Assembly (NCBI RefSeq): GCF_947503385.1
Contig: NZ_CANNDO010000006.1
Span: 124,001-188,000 of the forward strand
DNA: 64,000 bases
Origin: an uncultured Tateyamaria sp.
GTDB taxonomy: Bacteria > Pseudomonadota > Alphaproteobacteria > Rhodobacterales > Rhodobacteraceae
Direction: 5' to 3'
Shown here: in pieces, positions 54,668 through 64,000 of the stretch
Layout of the letters: each line of letters opens with the position of its first letter
Position numbering within the stretch: position 1 is the first letter of the stretch
Program-made: the position numbers and the translations under genes
The notes under the pieces: generated by a model
Database searches by the model: none
Told to the model about the DNA's origin: nothing
Seen by the model: only the letters and a program-made list of their open reading frames with translations

Positions 54668-55933
54668 ATGAAAGATCTCGACAACATCCCCGCCGTCATG
54701 GCCGACATCGGTGCGCGCGCCAAGGCGGCCGCCGCCGTGCTGGCCTGTGCCAGTGCCGAACGCAAGCACGCGGCCCTGATCGGTGCAGCCGAACATGTCT
54801 GGGCCAACCGCACCGCGATCATCGCAGCCAATGACAAGGATATGGCCTTTGGCGCCGACAAGGGATTGTCGGACGCGATGATGGACCGGCTGCGCCTTGA
54901 TGAAGACCGCATTCGCGGCATGGTCGACGGGTTGCGCGCCGTGGCCGAGCAGGCCGATCCTGTGGGCGAAGTGCTCGCCGCGTGGGATCAGCCATCCGGC
55001 CTGAACATCAAACGCGTGCGTACACCTTTGGGGGTCGTGGGCGTGATCTACGAAAGCCGTCCAAACGTGACGGCGGATGCAGGTGCCTTGTGTCTCAAGG
55101 CGGGCAATGCCGTGATCCTGCGCGGCGGTTCCGAAGGGTTCAATTCATCGCAGGCCATTCATGCCGCGCTCCAAGCCGGTCTGCGCGATGCCAACCTGCC
55201 CGAAGACGCAATCCAATTGGTGCCGACGCGCGACCGCGCCGCCGTCAGCGAGATGCTGACCATGACCGATACGATTGACGTGATTGTACCGCGCGGCGGC
55301 AAGGGGTTGGTGGGCTTGGTCCAGCGCGAAGCGCGCGTGCCCGTCTTTGCCCATTTGGAGGGTATTGTGCACATCTATGTCGACAAGGACGCGGACCCTG
55401 AAAAAACGCTCAAAGTCGTGCTCAACGCCAAGACACGCCGCACGGGCATTTGCGGCGCGGCCGAATGCCTGCTGATCCATGCCGATGTGGCATCAACCAT
55501 CGGGCAGGGCGTGGTGCGCGCGTTGATGGATGCGGGTGTGCGGGTCCACGCCGATGTGGCGTTGCAGAGTATTGATGGCGTACTCGCGGCGTCAGATGCG
55601 GATTGGGGGCGCGAATACCTTGATATGGATATTGCCGCGCGCATCGTTCCTGACATTGATGCGGCGATTGCGCATATCCGTACGTACGGATCGAACCACA
55701 CGGATTGCATTCTGACCGAAGATTCCGATGCGGTCGCCAAGTTCTTTCGAGAGCTCGACAGCGCGATCCTGATGCACAACGCTTCGACCCAATTTGCCGA
55801 TGGGGGCGAGTTTGGGATGGGTGCGGAAATTGGCATCGCGACCGGCAAGATGCACGCACGCGGACCCGTGGGCGCAGCACAACTGACCAGTTTCAAATAT
55901 CTGGTGACCGGCGACGGGACTGTGCGCAGTTAG
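54668..55933 (+). CDS. proA: Glutamate-5-semialdehyde dehydrogenase (gamma-glutamyl phosphate reductase)
   Basis: 421 residues, the usual length. Aldehyde-dehydrogenase fold with [20 protein letters not shown], the catalytic-Cys motif [14 protein letters not shown] and the C-terminal [15 protein letters not shown]. Second step of proline synthesis, acting on ProB product. ATG 54668 has no strong ribosome site but matches the family start. Convergent with the phosphotransferase gene (stops overlap by 4 bp). Confidence 0.97.
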   Translation: MKDLDNIPAVMADIGARAKAAAAVLACASAERKHAALIGAAEHVWANRTAIIAANDKDMAFGADKGLSDAMMDRLRLDEDRIRGMVDGLRAVAEQADPVGEVLAAWDQPSGLNIKRVRTPLGVVGVIYESRPNVTADAGALCLKAGNAVILRGGSEGFNSSQAIHAALQAGLRDANLPEDAIQLVPTRDRAAVSEMLTMTDTIDVIVPRGGKGLVGLVQREARVPVFAHLEGIVHIYVDKDADPEKTLKVVLNAKTRRTGICGAAECLLIHADVASTIGQGVVRALMDAGVRVHADVALQSIDGVLAASDADWGREYLDMDIAARIVPDIDAAIAHIRTYGSNHTDCILTEDSDAVAKFFRELDSAILMHNASTQFADGGEFGMGAEIGIATGKMHARGPVGAAQLTSFKYLVTGDGTVRS

Positions 55934-56526
55934 AACGACAGCGACAGCGCGCCGTTTTCATCGTGGGTGACGCGGATCTTGCGGTCGATGTCGCGGGTGT
56001 GGTGGTGCAGCAACCCGAACTGCACATGCGCCGGTGCCAGATCGTCCACAATGCCCGTGCTCAGCGTTTCCCACAGGGCTGGATCCACGCTGAACTTGTC
56101 GGCATGGCCCGTGATGGTCCATGTACTGTCCGTCAGCGACACTTCGATCCGTCCGCCATATGGCATCGCGGTTTCCATACATTGCAGCGCCAGAAACACC
56201 AGACGAACGGCCCAACGGGGCTGCGCGTCGAGCGGACCATAGGCCATGGTCAGGCGGCTGCCGCGCGTGTTGTCCTGCAGGATCGACACAACTTCGGCCC
56301 GGCCGACGGGTTGCGCACTTGCCGCCCCATACGCCATGCGGAAAAAGCGGATGCGCGCGCTCGCATTTTCCACGCTTTCGGAAATCAGTTCCATCTCGGG
56401 GCCGTCACTGCTGCCCGCCATGTTGAGCAGTTCCAGTCCGTTGTTGATCGCGCCAATTGGCGATATCAGGTCATGGCAAATGCGGCTGCCGATCAATGCC
56501 GCGAGATTCACGTTATTCTGGCCCAT
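55930..56526 (-). CDS. chpT: Histidine phosphotransferase ChpT-like
   Basis: 198 residues from ATG 56524-56526, behind GGAG. The phosphoaccepting helix has [20 protein letters not shown] with His18, the typical HD motif of ChpT. The C-terminal part resembles a degenerate HATPase lacking ATP-binding boxes. ChpT carries phosphate from CckA to CtrA and CpdR and in Rhodobacterales controls motility and gene transfer agent production. Identification is by motif and length. Confidence 0.86.
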   Translation of the reverse strand: MGQNNVNLAALIGSRICHDLISPIGAINNGLELLNMAGSSDGPEMELISESVENASARIRFFRMAYGAASAQPVGRAEVVSILQDNTRGSRLTMAYGPLDAQPRWAVRLVFLALQCMETAMPYGGRIEVSLTDSTWTITGHADKFSVDPALWETLSTGIVDDLAPAHVQFGLLHHHTRDIDRKIRVTHDENGALSLSF

Positions 56527-56552
56527 GCGGCGCTCCAACGGACAAAGGTTTC

Positions 56553-56735
56553 ATGGAAGATTTGAACGCCATTCTCGCTCCCGGCATGTTGGTCCGACAC
56601 CCTGATCACGCGGAGTGGGGCGTGGGGCAGGTGCAAAGCAACATCGCGGGAAAAGTGACCGTAAATTTCCCGGACACCGGAAAAATTGTGATCGATGGCA
56701 CGCGCATTGCTCTTGTTCCCATATTCGATGCCTGA
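56553..56735 (+). CDS. DUF3553 domain protein
   Basis: 60 residues from ATG 56553. Compact beta fold MLVRHPDHAEWGVGQVQSNI, then KVTVNFPDTGKIVIDG, the DUF3553 pattern also found as a C-terminal tail in UvrD-type helicases (a DNA- or protein-binding SH3-like barrel). Divergent from chpT with only 26 bp between starts. Function unknown. Confidence 0.8.
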   Translation: MEDLNAILAPGMLVRHPDHAEWGVGQVQSNIAGKVTVNFPDTGKIVIDGTRIALVPIFDA

Positions 56736-56828
56736 ACATCCTTTCCGAATAGTTAACGATTTGCAACCATGCCGGGAACATCGCAAATATCTTTACCTTT
56801 CGCGCGCGCTCACCGATAGAGCACCGCG

Positions 56829-57590
56829 ATGAGCCTGACACACGAGCCCGAATTTCGCGTCGCGATGGCGCGCGGTGATGACGATCTGACAGCGGCCTTT
56901 CGGCTGCGCTATGATGTGTTCGTGCGTGAATTGGGCGGCGGTGGTCCGCTTGTCGATCACGCGGCAGGTCTTGAGCGCGACGCGTTTGACGCGCATTTCG
57001 ACCACATGTTGCTGTGGGACGATGCGGTGGGCACGCTGGTGGGTGTCTACCGGATGCTGCGCGCCGAGCAGGCCGAGGCGGCGGGGCAATTCTATTCCGA
57101 GGATGAATACGATCTGGGGCCGCTGCGCGCCACTGGCCGCCGTTTGCTTGAGCTTGGGCGGTCCTGCGTTCATGCCGATTATCGGGGCGGCGCCGCGATG
57201 TATCACCTTTGGGGCGGGTTGGCGGATTACGTGGCCCGGAATGCGGTTGATATCCTGTTCGGAGTTGCGTCCTTTCATGGCACGGATGTTGACACGCTGG
57301 CGGCGCCGCTGTCGCTGCTTCACCATCGCCACCTTGCGCCAGAGCCGTTGCGGGTGCAGGCCCGTGCGCCGCACGGTGTCGATATGGATATCGTGCCCGA
57401 AGACCGGATTGACCGCCGTGTGGCCATGGTTCAGGTGCCCGCACTGATCAAGGCCTATCTGCGTCTGGGCGGGGTTGTGGGGCAGGGGGCCTATGTGGAC
57501 CACGGGTTTAACACGACGGATGTGTGCCTGATCATGGACACGGCGGCGATGTCGGCACGCCAACAGCGTATCTATGGGGCCGCGCAATGA
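56829..57590 (+). CDS. olsB: L-ornithine N-alpha-acyltransferase OlsB
   Basis: 253 residues. PlsC-independent GNAT-like acyltransferase: RLRYDVFVRELGGGG, ELGRSCVHADYRGGAAMYHL (the CoA/ACP-binding motif) and DILFGVASFHGTD. OlsB transfers 3-hydroxyacyl groups from acyl carrier protein to ornithine, making lyso-ornithine lipid. The pairing with olsA, overlapping by 4 bp, supports the call over a generic acyltransferase. Confidence 0.92.
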   Translation: MSLTHEPEFRVAMARGDDDLTAAFRLRYDVFVRELGGGGPLVDHAAGLERDAFDAHFDHMLLWDDAVGTLVGVYRMLRAEQAEAAGQFYSEDEYDLGPLRATGRRLLELGRSCVHADYRGGAAMYHLWGGLADYVARNAVDILFGVASFHGTDVDTLAAPLSLLHHRHLAPEPLRVQARAPHGVDMDIVPEDRIDRRVAMVQVPALIKAYLRLGGVVGQGAYVDHGFNTTDVCLIMDTAAMSARQQRIYGAAQ

Positions 57591-58426
57591 CCGTGACATG
57601 GGACGGCGCGCCACCACCGTCAGCCACACCACCCGGCGTACTGGGTTGGATGCGGATCATCCGACGGGGTCTGCCGATCCTCCTGACGATTCTGCTGGGC
57701 CTTGTGGTGCTGCTGCCCCTGCGGCTGATCGAACGCCCGCTCTTTGGACTGCACCGCCCGTGGACGCCGTGGATCACGCAAGCCGTGTGTCGATTGAGCC
57801 TGCTCTGGATGGGATTGGGATTTCACCGCACCGGGCGCCCAATGGACGCGCGCGGCGCAATCGTCGCCAATCATTCCAGTTGGCTGGATATCTTTGTGCT
57901 GAACGCGTCGGACAGGATATATTTCGTGTCGAAATCCGAAGTGGCGGGTTGGCCGGGCATTGGTGCATTGGCGCGCGCCACGGGGACATTGTTCATTGCG
58001 CGCGATCCCCGTCAGGCCAAGGTGCAGGCGCATCTGTTCGAAGAACGTCTGATGGCGGGACAACGGCTGTTGTTTTTCCCAGAGGGCACCAGCACAGACG
58101 GCCTCCGGGTGCTGCCGTTCAAGACAACCCTCTTTGCGCCGTTTTTCGCAGACGGCTTGCATGAGGTGTTGCATGTGCAACCGGTCACAGCGGTATATCA
58201 TGCGCCCGCCGGCGCACCCGATCTGCGCACCTATGGATGGTGGGGCGATATGAGTTTTGGTGCGCATCTGCTGTCCACGCTTGCCTTGCCGCGGCAGGGA
58301 CATGTCGAGGTGATCTATCATCCGGCGTTGCGCGCAGCGGATGCGCCAAACCGCAAAGCATTGGCGGCAGCGGCCGAGGCGGCGGTGCGAGGTGGGCATA
58401 CGCTGGAGGCGTCAGAACACACCTGA
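57587..58426 (+). CDS. olsA: Lyso-ornithine lipid O-acyltransferase OlsA
   Basis: 279 residues with a membrane anchor (ILLTILLGLVVLLPLRLIE, 31-49) and the PlsC acyltransferase motifs: NHSSWLD (His96, Asp101), a VSKSEVAGWPGIGAL region, and FFPEGTST. It acylates lyso-ornithine lipid, completing the phosphorus-free membrane lipid made when phosphate is scarce. Start 57587 overlaps the olsB stop; a GGGGGC hairpin lies 30 bp past its stop. Confidence 0.92.
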   Translation: MTVTWDGAPPPSATPPGVLGWMRIIRRGLPILLTILLGLVVLLPLRLIERPLFGLHRPWTPWITQAVCRLSLLWMGLGFHRTGRPMDARGAIVANHSSWLDIFVLNASDRIYFVSKSEVAGWPGIGALARATGTLFIARDPRQAKVQAHLFEERLMAGQRLLFFPEGTSTDGLRVLPFKTTLFAPFFADGLHEVLHVQPVTAVYHAPAGAPDLRTYGWWGDMSFGAHLLSTLALPRQGHVEVIYHPALRAADAPNRKALAAAAEAAVRGGHTLEASEHT

Positions 58427-58456
58427 TCCAGCGGACGCTGCGCGACGACAGTATTG

Positions 58457-58507
58457 GGGGGCTCTGCCCCCGGCGCTGGCGTGCCTCCCCCGGGATTTTT
58501 TTTGGGG
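58457..58507 (+). terminator. Hairpin terminator region after olsA
   Basis: GGGGGC (58457-58462), loop TCT, GCCCCC (58466-58471) is followed by a C-rich stretch and eight T residues in CGGGATTTTTTTTGGGGG. Likely ends the olsBA transcript. Confidence 0.65.
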
Positions 58508-58793
58508 GACAGAGACGTTTCACAAGAGCTTTCATGGCCTTCGCAATTGTTGCTGAGCCGGTTGTGCTGACTGGTGTTTTGTTGGAATTTGAGAGGCCAC
58601 GCTGGGCCTGCGCTCTTTTTCGGCATACCGGGGGCGGGCAGGGCTTGCCATTGGGATCGCAATCCCATAAAGCGCGGCCATTCAATCCGCAGTTCGGGGC
58701 GGGCAGATGGGGGAGACATCCCCAGATGTCCACCGGTTGGTGCATCCGCACTGATACCCCGGACGAGGCGAAAACCGGAAAAAGGATAGACAC
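58508..58793. other. Leader and promoter region of rpsB
   Basis: 286 bases between terminator and rpsB without a convincing gene. It must hold the rpsB-tsf promoter and an untranslated leader; short GGGGAGACATCCCC (58711 on) and other hairpins are possible. An S2 autoregulatory leader is known in other bacteria, but no consensus is claimed here. Confidence 0.45.
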
Positions 58794-59591
58794 ATGGCTC
58801 TTCCCGAGTTCTCCATGCGTCAGCTGCTTGAAGCTGGCGTTCACTTTGGCCACCAAACACAGCGCTGGAACCCCCGCATGTCGCAGTTCATCTACGGCGC
58901 GCGCAATGGCATTCACATCATGGACCTGACACAAACGGTTCCGATGCTGGATCAGGCCTTGCAAGCGGTGCGTGACACCGTTGCCAAAGGCGGCCGCGTT
59001 CTGTTCGTGGGCACCAAGCGTCAGGCGGCACAGCCTGTGGCCGAAGCCGCCGAGAAATGCGCGCAATACTACATGAACCACCGCTGGCTCGGTGGCACGC
59101 TGACCAACTGGCAGACCGTGTCCCAGTCGATCAACCGTCTGAAGTCGATCGACGAGCAGTCCGCGCAAGGCTTCGAGGGTCTGACCAAGAAAGAGCGTCT
59201 GGGCATGGAACGTGACCAGGGCAAGTTGCAGGCCTCGCTTGGCGGTATTCGCGAAATGGGCGGTCGTCCTGACCTTCTGTTCGTCATCGACGTCAAGAAA
59301 GAAGCACTGGCCGTGGCCGAAGCCAACAAGCTGGGCATCCCGGTTGTGGCGGTGGTGGACACCAACTGTTCGCCCGATGGTGTGGATTACATCATCCCCG
59401 GCAATGACGACGCGGCCCGCGCCATCTCGCTTTATTGCGATCTGGCTGCGCGCGCGGCTCTGGACGGCATGAGTGCCCAACTGGGTGCGGCAGGCGTTGA
59501 TCTGGGTGAAATGGAAGAAGCCCCGGTTGAAGAAGCGGTTGCCGAAGAGGCCCCTGCTGAGGCGGCTGCCGAGACGCCAGCAGAGAGCTAA
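58794..59591 (+). CDS. rpsB: 30S ribosomal protein S2
   Basis: 265 residues. Canonical S2: [20 protein letters not shown], then [16 protein letters not shown] and [14 protein letters not shown]. The acidic tail ([20 protein letters not shown]) is usual in alphaproteobacteria. AAAGGATA precedes the ATG. Operon with tsf, 74 bp downstream. Confidence 0.98.
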   Translation: MALPEFSMRQLLEAGVHFGHQTQRWNPRMSQFIYGARNGIHIMDLTQTVPMLDQALQAVRDTVAKGGRVLFVGTKRQAAQPVAEAAEKCAQYYMNHRWLGGTLTNWQTVSQSINRLKSIDEQSAQGFEGLTKKERLGMERDQGKLQASLGGIREMGGRPDLLFVIDVKKEALAVAEANKLGIPVVAVVDTNCSPDGVDYIIPGNDDAARAISLYCDLAARAALDGMSAQLGAAGVDLGEMEEAPVEEAVAEEAPAEAAAETPAES

Positions 59592-59665
59592 GCCCGTCGA
59601 ACTTCTGACATATGCGGCGGGCCGTGGTCTGCCGCATCCCACACCTATTTGAGGAGAGCCGAGAG

Positions 59666-60541
59666 ATGGCAATCACAGCAGCATTGGTGAAAGAACTGCG
59701 CGACAGCACGGGCGCAGGCATGATGGACGCGAAAAAAGCGCTGACCGAAACGGATGGCGACATGGAAGCCGCCGTGGACTGGCTGCGCACCAAAGGTCTG
59801 GCCAAGGCCGCCAAGAAGTCGGGCCGCACTGCGGCTGAGGGCCTTGTGGCCGTCGTCGTGGACGGTGGCACTGGTGTCGCGGTCGAGGTGAACTCGGAAA
59901 CCGACTTTGTCGGCAAGAACGCCGAATTCCAAGAGATGGTCGCAGGCATCGCCAAAGCCGCACTGGGTGTCGATGATGTGGACGCGCTGGTGGCTGCCGA
60001 TATGGGCGGCAAAACCGTCGCTGATGTCGTGACCGACAAGATCGCCACCATTGGCGAGAATATGTCCGTGCGCCGCATGGCCAAGCTGTCGGGCGGTACG
60101 GTCGTCTCTTACGTCCACAACGCGGCGACCGCAGGCATGGGTAAGATCGGCGTTCTGGTTGCCATGGATGGCGGAGATGAGGCGTTTGGCAAGCAGGTGG
60201 CGATGCATATCGCCGCTGTGAACCCCGCCGCCCTGTCCGAGGCGGACATGGATCCTGCCGTGGTCGAAAAGGAAAAGCAGGTCCAGATGGATATCGCCCG
60301 TGAAAGCGGCAAGCCCGAGCAGGTGATCGAGAAGATGATTGTGGGCCGGATGAAGAAGTTTGTCGCCGAATCGACCCTATTGAACCAGCAATTCGTGGTG
60401 AACCCCGACCTGACCGTCGAAGCCGCAGCCAAAGAAGCGGGTGCCACCATCACTGGTTTTGCCCGTCTCGAAGTGGGCGAAGGTATCGAGGTCGAAAAAG
60501 AAGACTTTGCCGCCGAAGTTGCGAAAGCAGCGCAAGGCTGA
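59666..60541 (+). CDS. tsf: Elongation factor Ts
   Basis: 291 residues. Hallmark N-terminus ([20 protein letters not shown], then [19 protein letters not shown]) and second motif [13 protein letters not shown]. It is the nucleotide-exchange factor for EF-Tu. GAGGAGAG lies 9 bases before the ATG, deciding this start. A strong terminator follows. Confidence 0.98.
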   Translation: MAITAALVKELRDSTGAGMMDAKKALTETDGDMEAAVDWLRTKGLAKAAKKSGRTAAEGLVAVVVDGGTGVAVEVNSETDFVGKNAEFQEMVAGIAKAALGVDDVDALVAADMGGKTVADVVTDKIATIGENMSVRRMAKLSGGTVVSYVHNAATAGMGKIGVLVAMDGGDEAFGKQVAMHIAAVNPAALSEADMDPAVVEKEKQVQMDIARESGKPEQVIEKMIVGRMKKFVAESTLLNQQFVVNPDLTVEAAAKEAGATITGFARLEVGEGIEVEKEDFAAEVAKAAQG

Positions 60542-60565
60542 CATCTTCCCCTTGTTCGACTATCT

Positions 60566-60596
60566 AACGGCGTGCCTTGCGGGGCACGCCGTTTTT
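60566..60596 (+). terminator. Rho-independent terminator of rpsB-tsf
   Basis: AACGGCGTGCC (60566-60576) pairs perfectly with GGCACGCCGTT (60583-60593) around a six-base loop, then TTTC. Confidence 0.92.
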
Positions 60597-60620
60597 CGTG
60601 GCGATGAGGGGTTTGGGCCG

Positions 60621-61535
60621 GTGCTGGATGTCGGGGACGGGCATACGCTGTGGTTCGAGCAGCGCGGGCAGGGGCGCGATGCGCTGGTCCTCCACGGTGG
60701 TCCGGGATCGGGATGCGTGCCGGGACACTACGATCTGTTCGATCTGAGCCGTTACCGGGTGACATTGCTGGACCAGCGCGGATGTGGGCGCAGCCGTCCG
60801 TGGGCGGGGCACGATCTGGCAGCGCTTGAGTTTAACACAACCGCGCATCTCATTGATGATATTGAAAGATTACGTAATCATCTGTCCGTGGATCGCTGGG
60901 TGATCTTTGGTGGATCATGGGGCACGACCCTCGCCATGGCATATGCGCAGGCGCACCCCGGTCGGGTATCCGCGATGATCCTGGCCGGGGTTGCGACAAC
61001 AGCGCCACGCGATTTGCAATGGCTGTACGGAGATATCGGAAATGTTTTCCCCGAAGCCTATGCCGATTTTGCAGACCATGTCCCGGTGGACGCGGACCCT
61101 GTCCATACACCGGACCGCATTGCTGCTTACGCCGCGCTTTTGCGCGATCCGGCAACGGCACAAGCGGCAGCGGATGCATGGTGCGCGTGGGAGGTGGGCA
61201 TTTTTGGGGGCGATATTGATAGGCCCGGGTCGCGATTCGCCGATCCTGCATTTCGCTTAGGCTTTGCGCGGGTGGTCACGCACTATTTCGCGCATGGGGC
61301 GTGGCTGGCGCCGGATGCGCTTTTGCAAAAGGTCGGTCGTATTGCACATATACCGTGTCACATGATTCACAGCCGGTTTGACCCATCCTGCCCTTTGCGT
61401 GCGGCATGGATGTTGAACGCGGCTTGGCCTGCCGCCCGCTTGCAGATCCTTGACGGCACAACACATTCGGCACTGGAAGCAGAGATGACCACAGCCATTC
61501 GCGCCGCAACAGACCAAATGCTTTTGGTTGGGTGA
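60621..61535 (+). CDS. Proline iminopeptidase-like alpha/beta hydrolase
   Basis: 304 residues from GTG 60621 (GAGGGG upstream). The S33 pattern is intact: oxyanion segment LHGGPGSGCVPGHY, LLDQRGCGRSRP, nucleophile elbow FGGSWGTTLAMAYA and C-terminal His in DGTTHSALE. These enzymes remove N-terminal proline from peptides. An open frame without start continues upstream through the terminator, so the GTG is the best start though not certain. Monocistronic. Confidence 0.88.
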   Translation: MLDVGDGHTLWFEQRGQGRDALVLHGGPGSGCVPGHYDLFDLSRYRVTLLDQRGCGRSRPWAGHDLAALEFNTTAHLIDDIERLRNHLSVDRWVIFGGSWGTTLAMAYAQAHPGRVSAMILAGVATTAPRDLQWLYGDIGNVFPEAYADFADHVPVDADPVHTPDRIAAYAALLRDPATAQAAADAWCAWEVGIFGGDIDRPGSRFADPAFRLGFARVVTHYFAHGAWLAPDALLQKVGRIAHIPCHMIHSRFDPSCPLRAAWMLNAAWPAARLQILDGTTHSALEAEMTTAIRAATDQMLLVG

Positions 61536-61904
61536 GGTCGGCGGGATCACGTTTGGGGTCGCGATCCCGCCTTAGTCGGCGTCCTTGCCACGGGGATGAG
61601 ACAGACGGACGCTAGGTCCGACCCACTTGCGGATCAATACACAAGTAGGCCGGTTCGGGTAAAACCCGGAACAGATCCCGAGAGCCACCGAAATCACGGC
61701 AGGTCGGGCTCTATGTTCCCTGGCCAAAGCCACCACTCACGGAACTGTTACAGGTTCGCTTTTTTGGCCGGATTTCGAAAGTCCGGGATTCCTTACCCGT
61801 TGGACAAAAAATGCCATCTGACACGGGTCGGGTGACACAATTGCGGTCATCCGCGTTGCGGAATCAGAGGCCGCTAGGCCGGATCTGGAAATGAAACCAA
61901 AGGC
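61536..61904. other. Intergenic region between convergent genes
   Basis: 369 bases with no convincing gene. GGCGGGATC (61540-61548) and GATCCCGCC (61563-61571) form a hairpin just after the iminopeptidase stop, probably its terminator, though the T-run is weak. The rest shows nothing I can name. Confidence 0.5.
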
Positions 61905-62654
61905 TTACGCCTCAAGAATGAACATCTGGTTGGCAAAGGCCGCCTTGAGCACCGCTTGCGCAGTTGTTTCCACCGCCAACGCCTCGCGCGCGAGGCGCAG
62001 ATGCTTTTCAACCGTGGCGGAGGTCAGCCCCATAAGCACTGCAATATCCTGCATCGTCTTGCCATCCCCCACCCATTCCAGCGCTTCGCGCTGACGCCGG
62101 GTGAGTACCCGTTTGGGCGACACGTAGGGCAGGGTGAGGATCTTGAGATGTGCGATATTGTTCATCAACTGGATGTCATTGCCATGTTCTTCCCACATGG
62201 CATCCACCTCTTCCTGACTCATGCCTTCGCGGGCGGTCAGGGCAATCGCCCCTTTGGACCGGGCAGAGATGGCCTTGAAGCTGATCGTGTAACCGGCTTT
62301 GACGCCCATCGAGACATTAAAGGCCAGAACGCGCAACTCTTGCGGGGTAAGTGTCTCGGCTTGGCGCATCTCGCCCAGCACGCTCCAGCTTCCCGCTCCT
62401 TCATTGTTGAGCGCCCAATTCACCATAGGCGCATGAAGATAGTGCTGTTCACCTATGAAAACATTCATATAATCCTGATCGTGATTGGTCAGGATCACAA
62501 AGTCTTCGGGATCTCCGAGCGAAACGCCGGACCGGTAATGGGTAAAGCCGTAGATGAGCCGGTCAAAGCCATACTCCGCCATTTTGGCTGTGTGCGCTTC
62601 CCAAAGGTCCTGAACCGTTTGGTAATTCGCCAGCCTGTGCAGATAGCTTTTCAT
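61905..62654 (-). CDS. LuxR family autoinducer-binding transcriptional regulator
   Basis: 249 residues. N-terminal autoinducer-binding domain (about 15-165: [14 protein letters not shown], then [13 protein letters not shown]) and C-terminal LuxR HTH ([27 protein letters not shown]...[11 protein letters not shown]). No luxI partner is in the window, so it may be an orphan receptor or respond to a signal made elsewhere. Translationally coupled to aroQ, whose stop it overlaps by 4 bp, an arrangement worth noting. ATG 62654. Confidence 0.92.
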   Translation of the reverse strand: MKSYLHRLANYQTVQDLWEAHTAKMAEYGFDRLIYGFTHYRSGVSLGDPEDFVILTNHDQDYMNVFIGEQHYLHAPMVNWALNNEGAGSWSVLGEMRQAETLTPQELRVLAFNVSMGVKAGYTISFKAISARSKGAIALTAREGMSQEEVDAMWEEHGNDIQLMNNIAHLKILTLPYVSPKRVLTRRQREALEWVGDGKTMQDIAVLMGLTSATVEKHLRLAREALAVETTAQAVLKAAFANQMFILEA

Positions 62655-63094
62655 CCAGTCTCCCCCAAGTGACCAATGATGGCGTCCAGTGCCAGACTAT
62701 ACCCGGCTGCGCCAAAGCCGCAAATCATACCCACCGCCACAGGCGCGATCATGCTGTGATGCCGAAAGCTCTCGCGGGCGTGGATATTGCTGAGATGCAG
62801 TTCGACCGTGGGCACTTGCGTGCCCGCGATGGCGTCGCGCAGTGCAATTGACGTGTGCGTGTAGGCGCCCGCATTCAGGATGATGCCGTCATGGGTGCCG
62901 CGTGCTGCGTGAATGGCATCGACCAGTGCGCCCTCTTGGTTGGACTGTTGGCAGGTCACGTTGACCCCTTTGCCTGCGCCATAAGCGATCACGTCCGCCT
63001 CGACCTCGGCCAATGTGGTGGCCCCGTAGATGTCCGGCTCGCGCAGGCCAAGCAGGTTCAGGTTGGGACCGTTCAGGACGAGGATCGAAGGCAT
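62651..63094 (-). CDS. aroQ: Type II 3-dehydroquinate dehydratase
   Basis: 147 residues. Canonical small dodecameric enzyme: [16 protein letters not shown] at the N-terminus with the catalytic Tyr, [17 protein letters not shown] and [17 protein letters not shown] containing the catalytic His. Third step of the shikimate pathway. Its end overlaps the luxR start. Confidence 0.97.
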   Translation of the reverse strand: MPSILVLNGPNLNLLGLREPDIYGATTLAEVEADVIAYGAGKGVNVTCQQSNQEGALVDAIHAARGTHDGIILNAGAYTHTSIALRDAIAGTQVPTVELHLSNIHARESFRHHSMIAPVAVGMICGFGAAGYSLALDAIIGHLGETG

Positions 63095-63167
63095 GGTGAT
63101 AATTCCTTTTGTCTCTCGTCTGTTAGCGGGCGGGGGCAGGGTCTGTCCAGCATTGCGTGAGGCCTGT

Positions 63168-63629
63168 TCAAAACAGGATCAAAGCGTGCCAATCGGCAAC
63201 AAGCGCCGGTTTATCCGCACCGTCAATCTCGATCTCGAGCGTCACAGTGCGCATCAACCCATCTTCACCTCGCGCCTCGGCACGTTTGAGGGTGAACTGC
63301 CCGCGCACTCGCTGGCCCGGCCGCACCGGGGCCAGAAACCGCAGCCGGTCAAAGCCGTAGTTGATGCCCATGCTTTGTCCCGGCAGGTCCTCGAAACAGT
63401 CATAGTCAAAACGGCTGGCGAGGCTGAGTGTCAGGAAACCATGTGCAATGGTGCCGCCCAGAGGCGTCTGCGCTGCGCGTTCCGGGTCGATATGAATGAA
63501 CTGATCGTCTTTCGTCACCTCGGCAAAGCGGTCGATCATCGTCTGATCCACCTCTATCCATGCGGACGGTCCAAAACGCGTCCCGATGCGCGCCTGCAAA
63601 TCGGCAAGTGCCGCGTCGCGTGGCGTCAT
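63168..63629 (-). CDS. MaoC family dehydratase
   Basis: 153 residues with the hot-dog fold. The hydratase motif [30 protein letters not shown] carries the Asp-x4-His active-site pair (Asp and His in FIHID). These enzymes hydrate enoyl-CoA intermediates. It overlaps the upstream reductase gene by 4 bp, suggesting a coupled fatty-acid or branched-chain pathway. Substrate unknown. Confidence 0.9.
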   Translation of the reverse strand: MTPRDAALADLQARIGTRFGPSAWIEVDQTMIDRFAEVTKDDQFIHIDPERAAQTPLGGTIAHGFLTLSLASRFDYDCFEDLPGQSMGINYGFDRLRFLAPVRPGQRVRGQFTLKRAEARGEDGLMRTVTLEIEIDGADKPALVADWHALILF

Positions 63630-64000
63630 GGATCGGGGCCCACACGCACCATGCGCTTGCCGGTATTATCACCGGCCAACAGACCGATCAGCGCGGCAGG
63701 AGCGCTTTCCAAACCGTCCATCACATCCTCAGTCACCTTGATCTGGCCGCTGGCGACCCAAGTTTGCAGAGCGCGCTGTGCCTTGGCATCATCCCGCGCA
63801 AAATCCATGACGATGAACCCCTCCATCCGCAGCCGCTTGACCACGACCACGCCAGGCAGATTGCGCGGACCGGTGGGGGTGGTGGTGTCGTACTGGCTGA
63901 TCGCGCCGCAGCACACAACGCGGCCGCGTTCGTTCATCAGGTTCAGCGTCGCCTCAAGAATGCCGCCGCCCACATTGTCGAAATAGACGTCAACGCCTTC
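63626..64000 (-). CDS. NADP-dependent medium-chain reductase/dehydrogenase, C-terminal part
   Basis: Only the C-terminal 124 residues are inside the window; the frame runs off the right edge. EGVDVYFDNVGGGILEATLN, then RGRVVCCGAISQYDTT and NLPGVVVVKRLRMEGFIVMD are characteristic of the zinc-independent prostaglandin reductase/curA-type oxidoreductases that reduce enones with NADPH. The stop overlaps the MaoC start by 4 bp. Confidence 0.88.
   Translation of the reverse strand, partial: EGVDVYFDNVGGGILEATLNLMNERGRVVCCGAISQYDTTTPTGPRNLPGVVVVKRLRMEGFIVMDFARDDAKAQRALQTWVASGQIKVTEDVMDGLESAPAALIGLLAGDNTGKRMVRVGPDP

Overview
The window looks like a chromosomal segment of a marine Roseobacter-group alphaproteobacterium (Rhodobacterales). 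The evidence is the high G+C codon usage, three TRAP-type transporter parts lists, a ChpT-like phosphotransferase (CtrA phosphorelay), adjacent ornithine-lipid genes olsB-olsA, and an L21 protein with a helix-hairpin-helix tail. All family assignments are by eye from translated sequence; no search was run.

Left host part (1-31150): the 3' end of holC, an aspartic protease, a MarC-type membrane protein, an ABC-F ATPase and ndk. Next comes a catabolic block around an RpiR regulator: a class III aminotransferase and a DMGDH-type FAD/GcvT oxidoreductase read leftward, and a TAXI-TRAP system plus a universal stress protein lie to the right. A second block follows: matB, matA, a GntR/FCD regulator and a YciI protein read left. 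Divergent from them run an FAH-family hydrolase, a RutE-like nitroreductase, an OsmC protein, a complete DctPQM TRAP transporter and an intradiol dioxygenase. Then come two small secreted proteins, a LuxR-HTH/alpha-beta hydrolase fusion, and tamA-tamB.

Mobile element (about 31180-47158): a roughly 16 kb island lies between two identical 14-bp direct repeats, one of which is the 3' end of a tRNA-Ser(CGA) gene. It carries a tyrosine integrase, an AlpA-like excisionase with a non-standard start codon and a hairpin over its ribosome binding site, several unknown small genes, an HK97-type portal and a prohead protease fused to the major capsid protein. It also carries two A+T-richer defence-type genes (tandem GAF-like plus deoxyribosyltransferase/TIR-like effector; nuclease-like plus NACHT ATPase) and a set of small orphan genes next to the tRNA. 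No terminase, tail, lysis or replication gene is recognisable. I read it as a capsid-encoding phage satellite, or a trimmed prophage, with a defence cargo slot. GTGGACCT repeats at both ends probably are integrase arm sites.

Right host part (47145-64000): tRNA-Ser, two tandem DUF2059 genes, rplU-rpmA, three GNAT acetyltransferases with a LysE exporter, obgE-proB-proA, chpT, a DUF3553 protein, olsB-olsA, rpsB-tsf, a proline iminopeptidase-like hydrolase, a LuxR quorum-sensing regulator coupled to aroQ, a MaoC hydratase, and the 3' end of a medium-chain reductase gene cut by the window edge.
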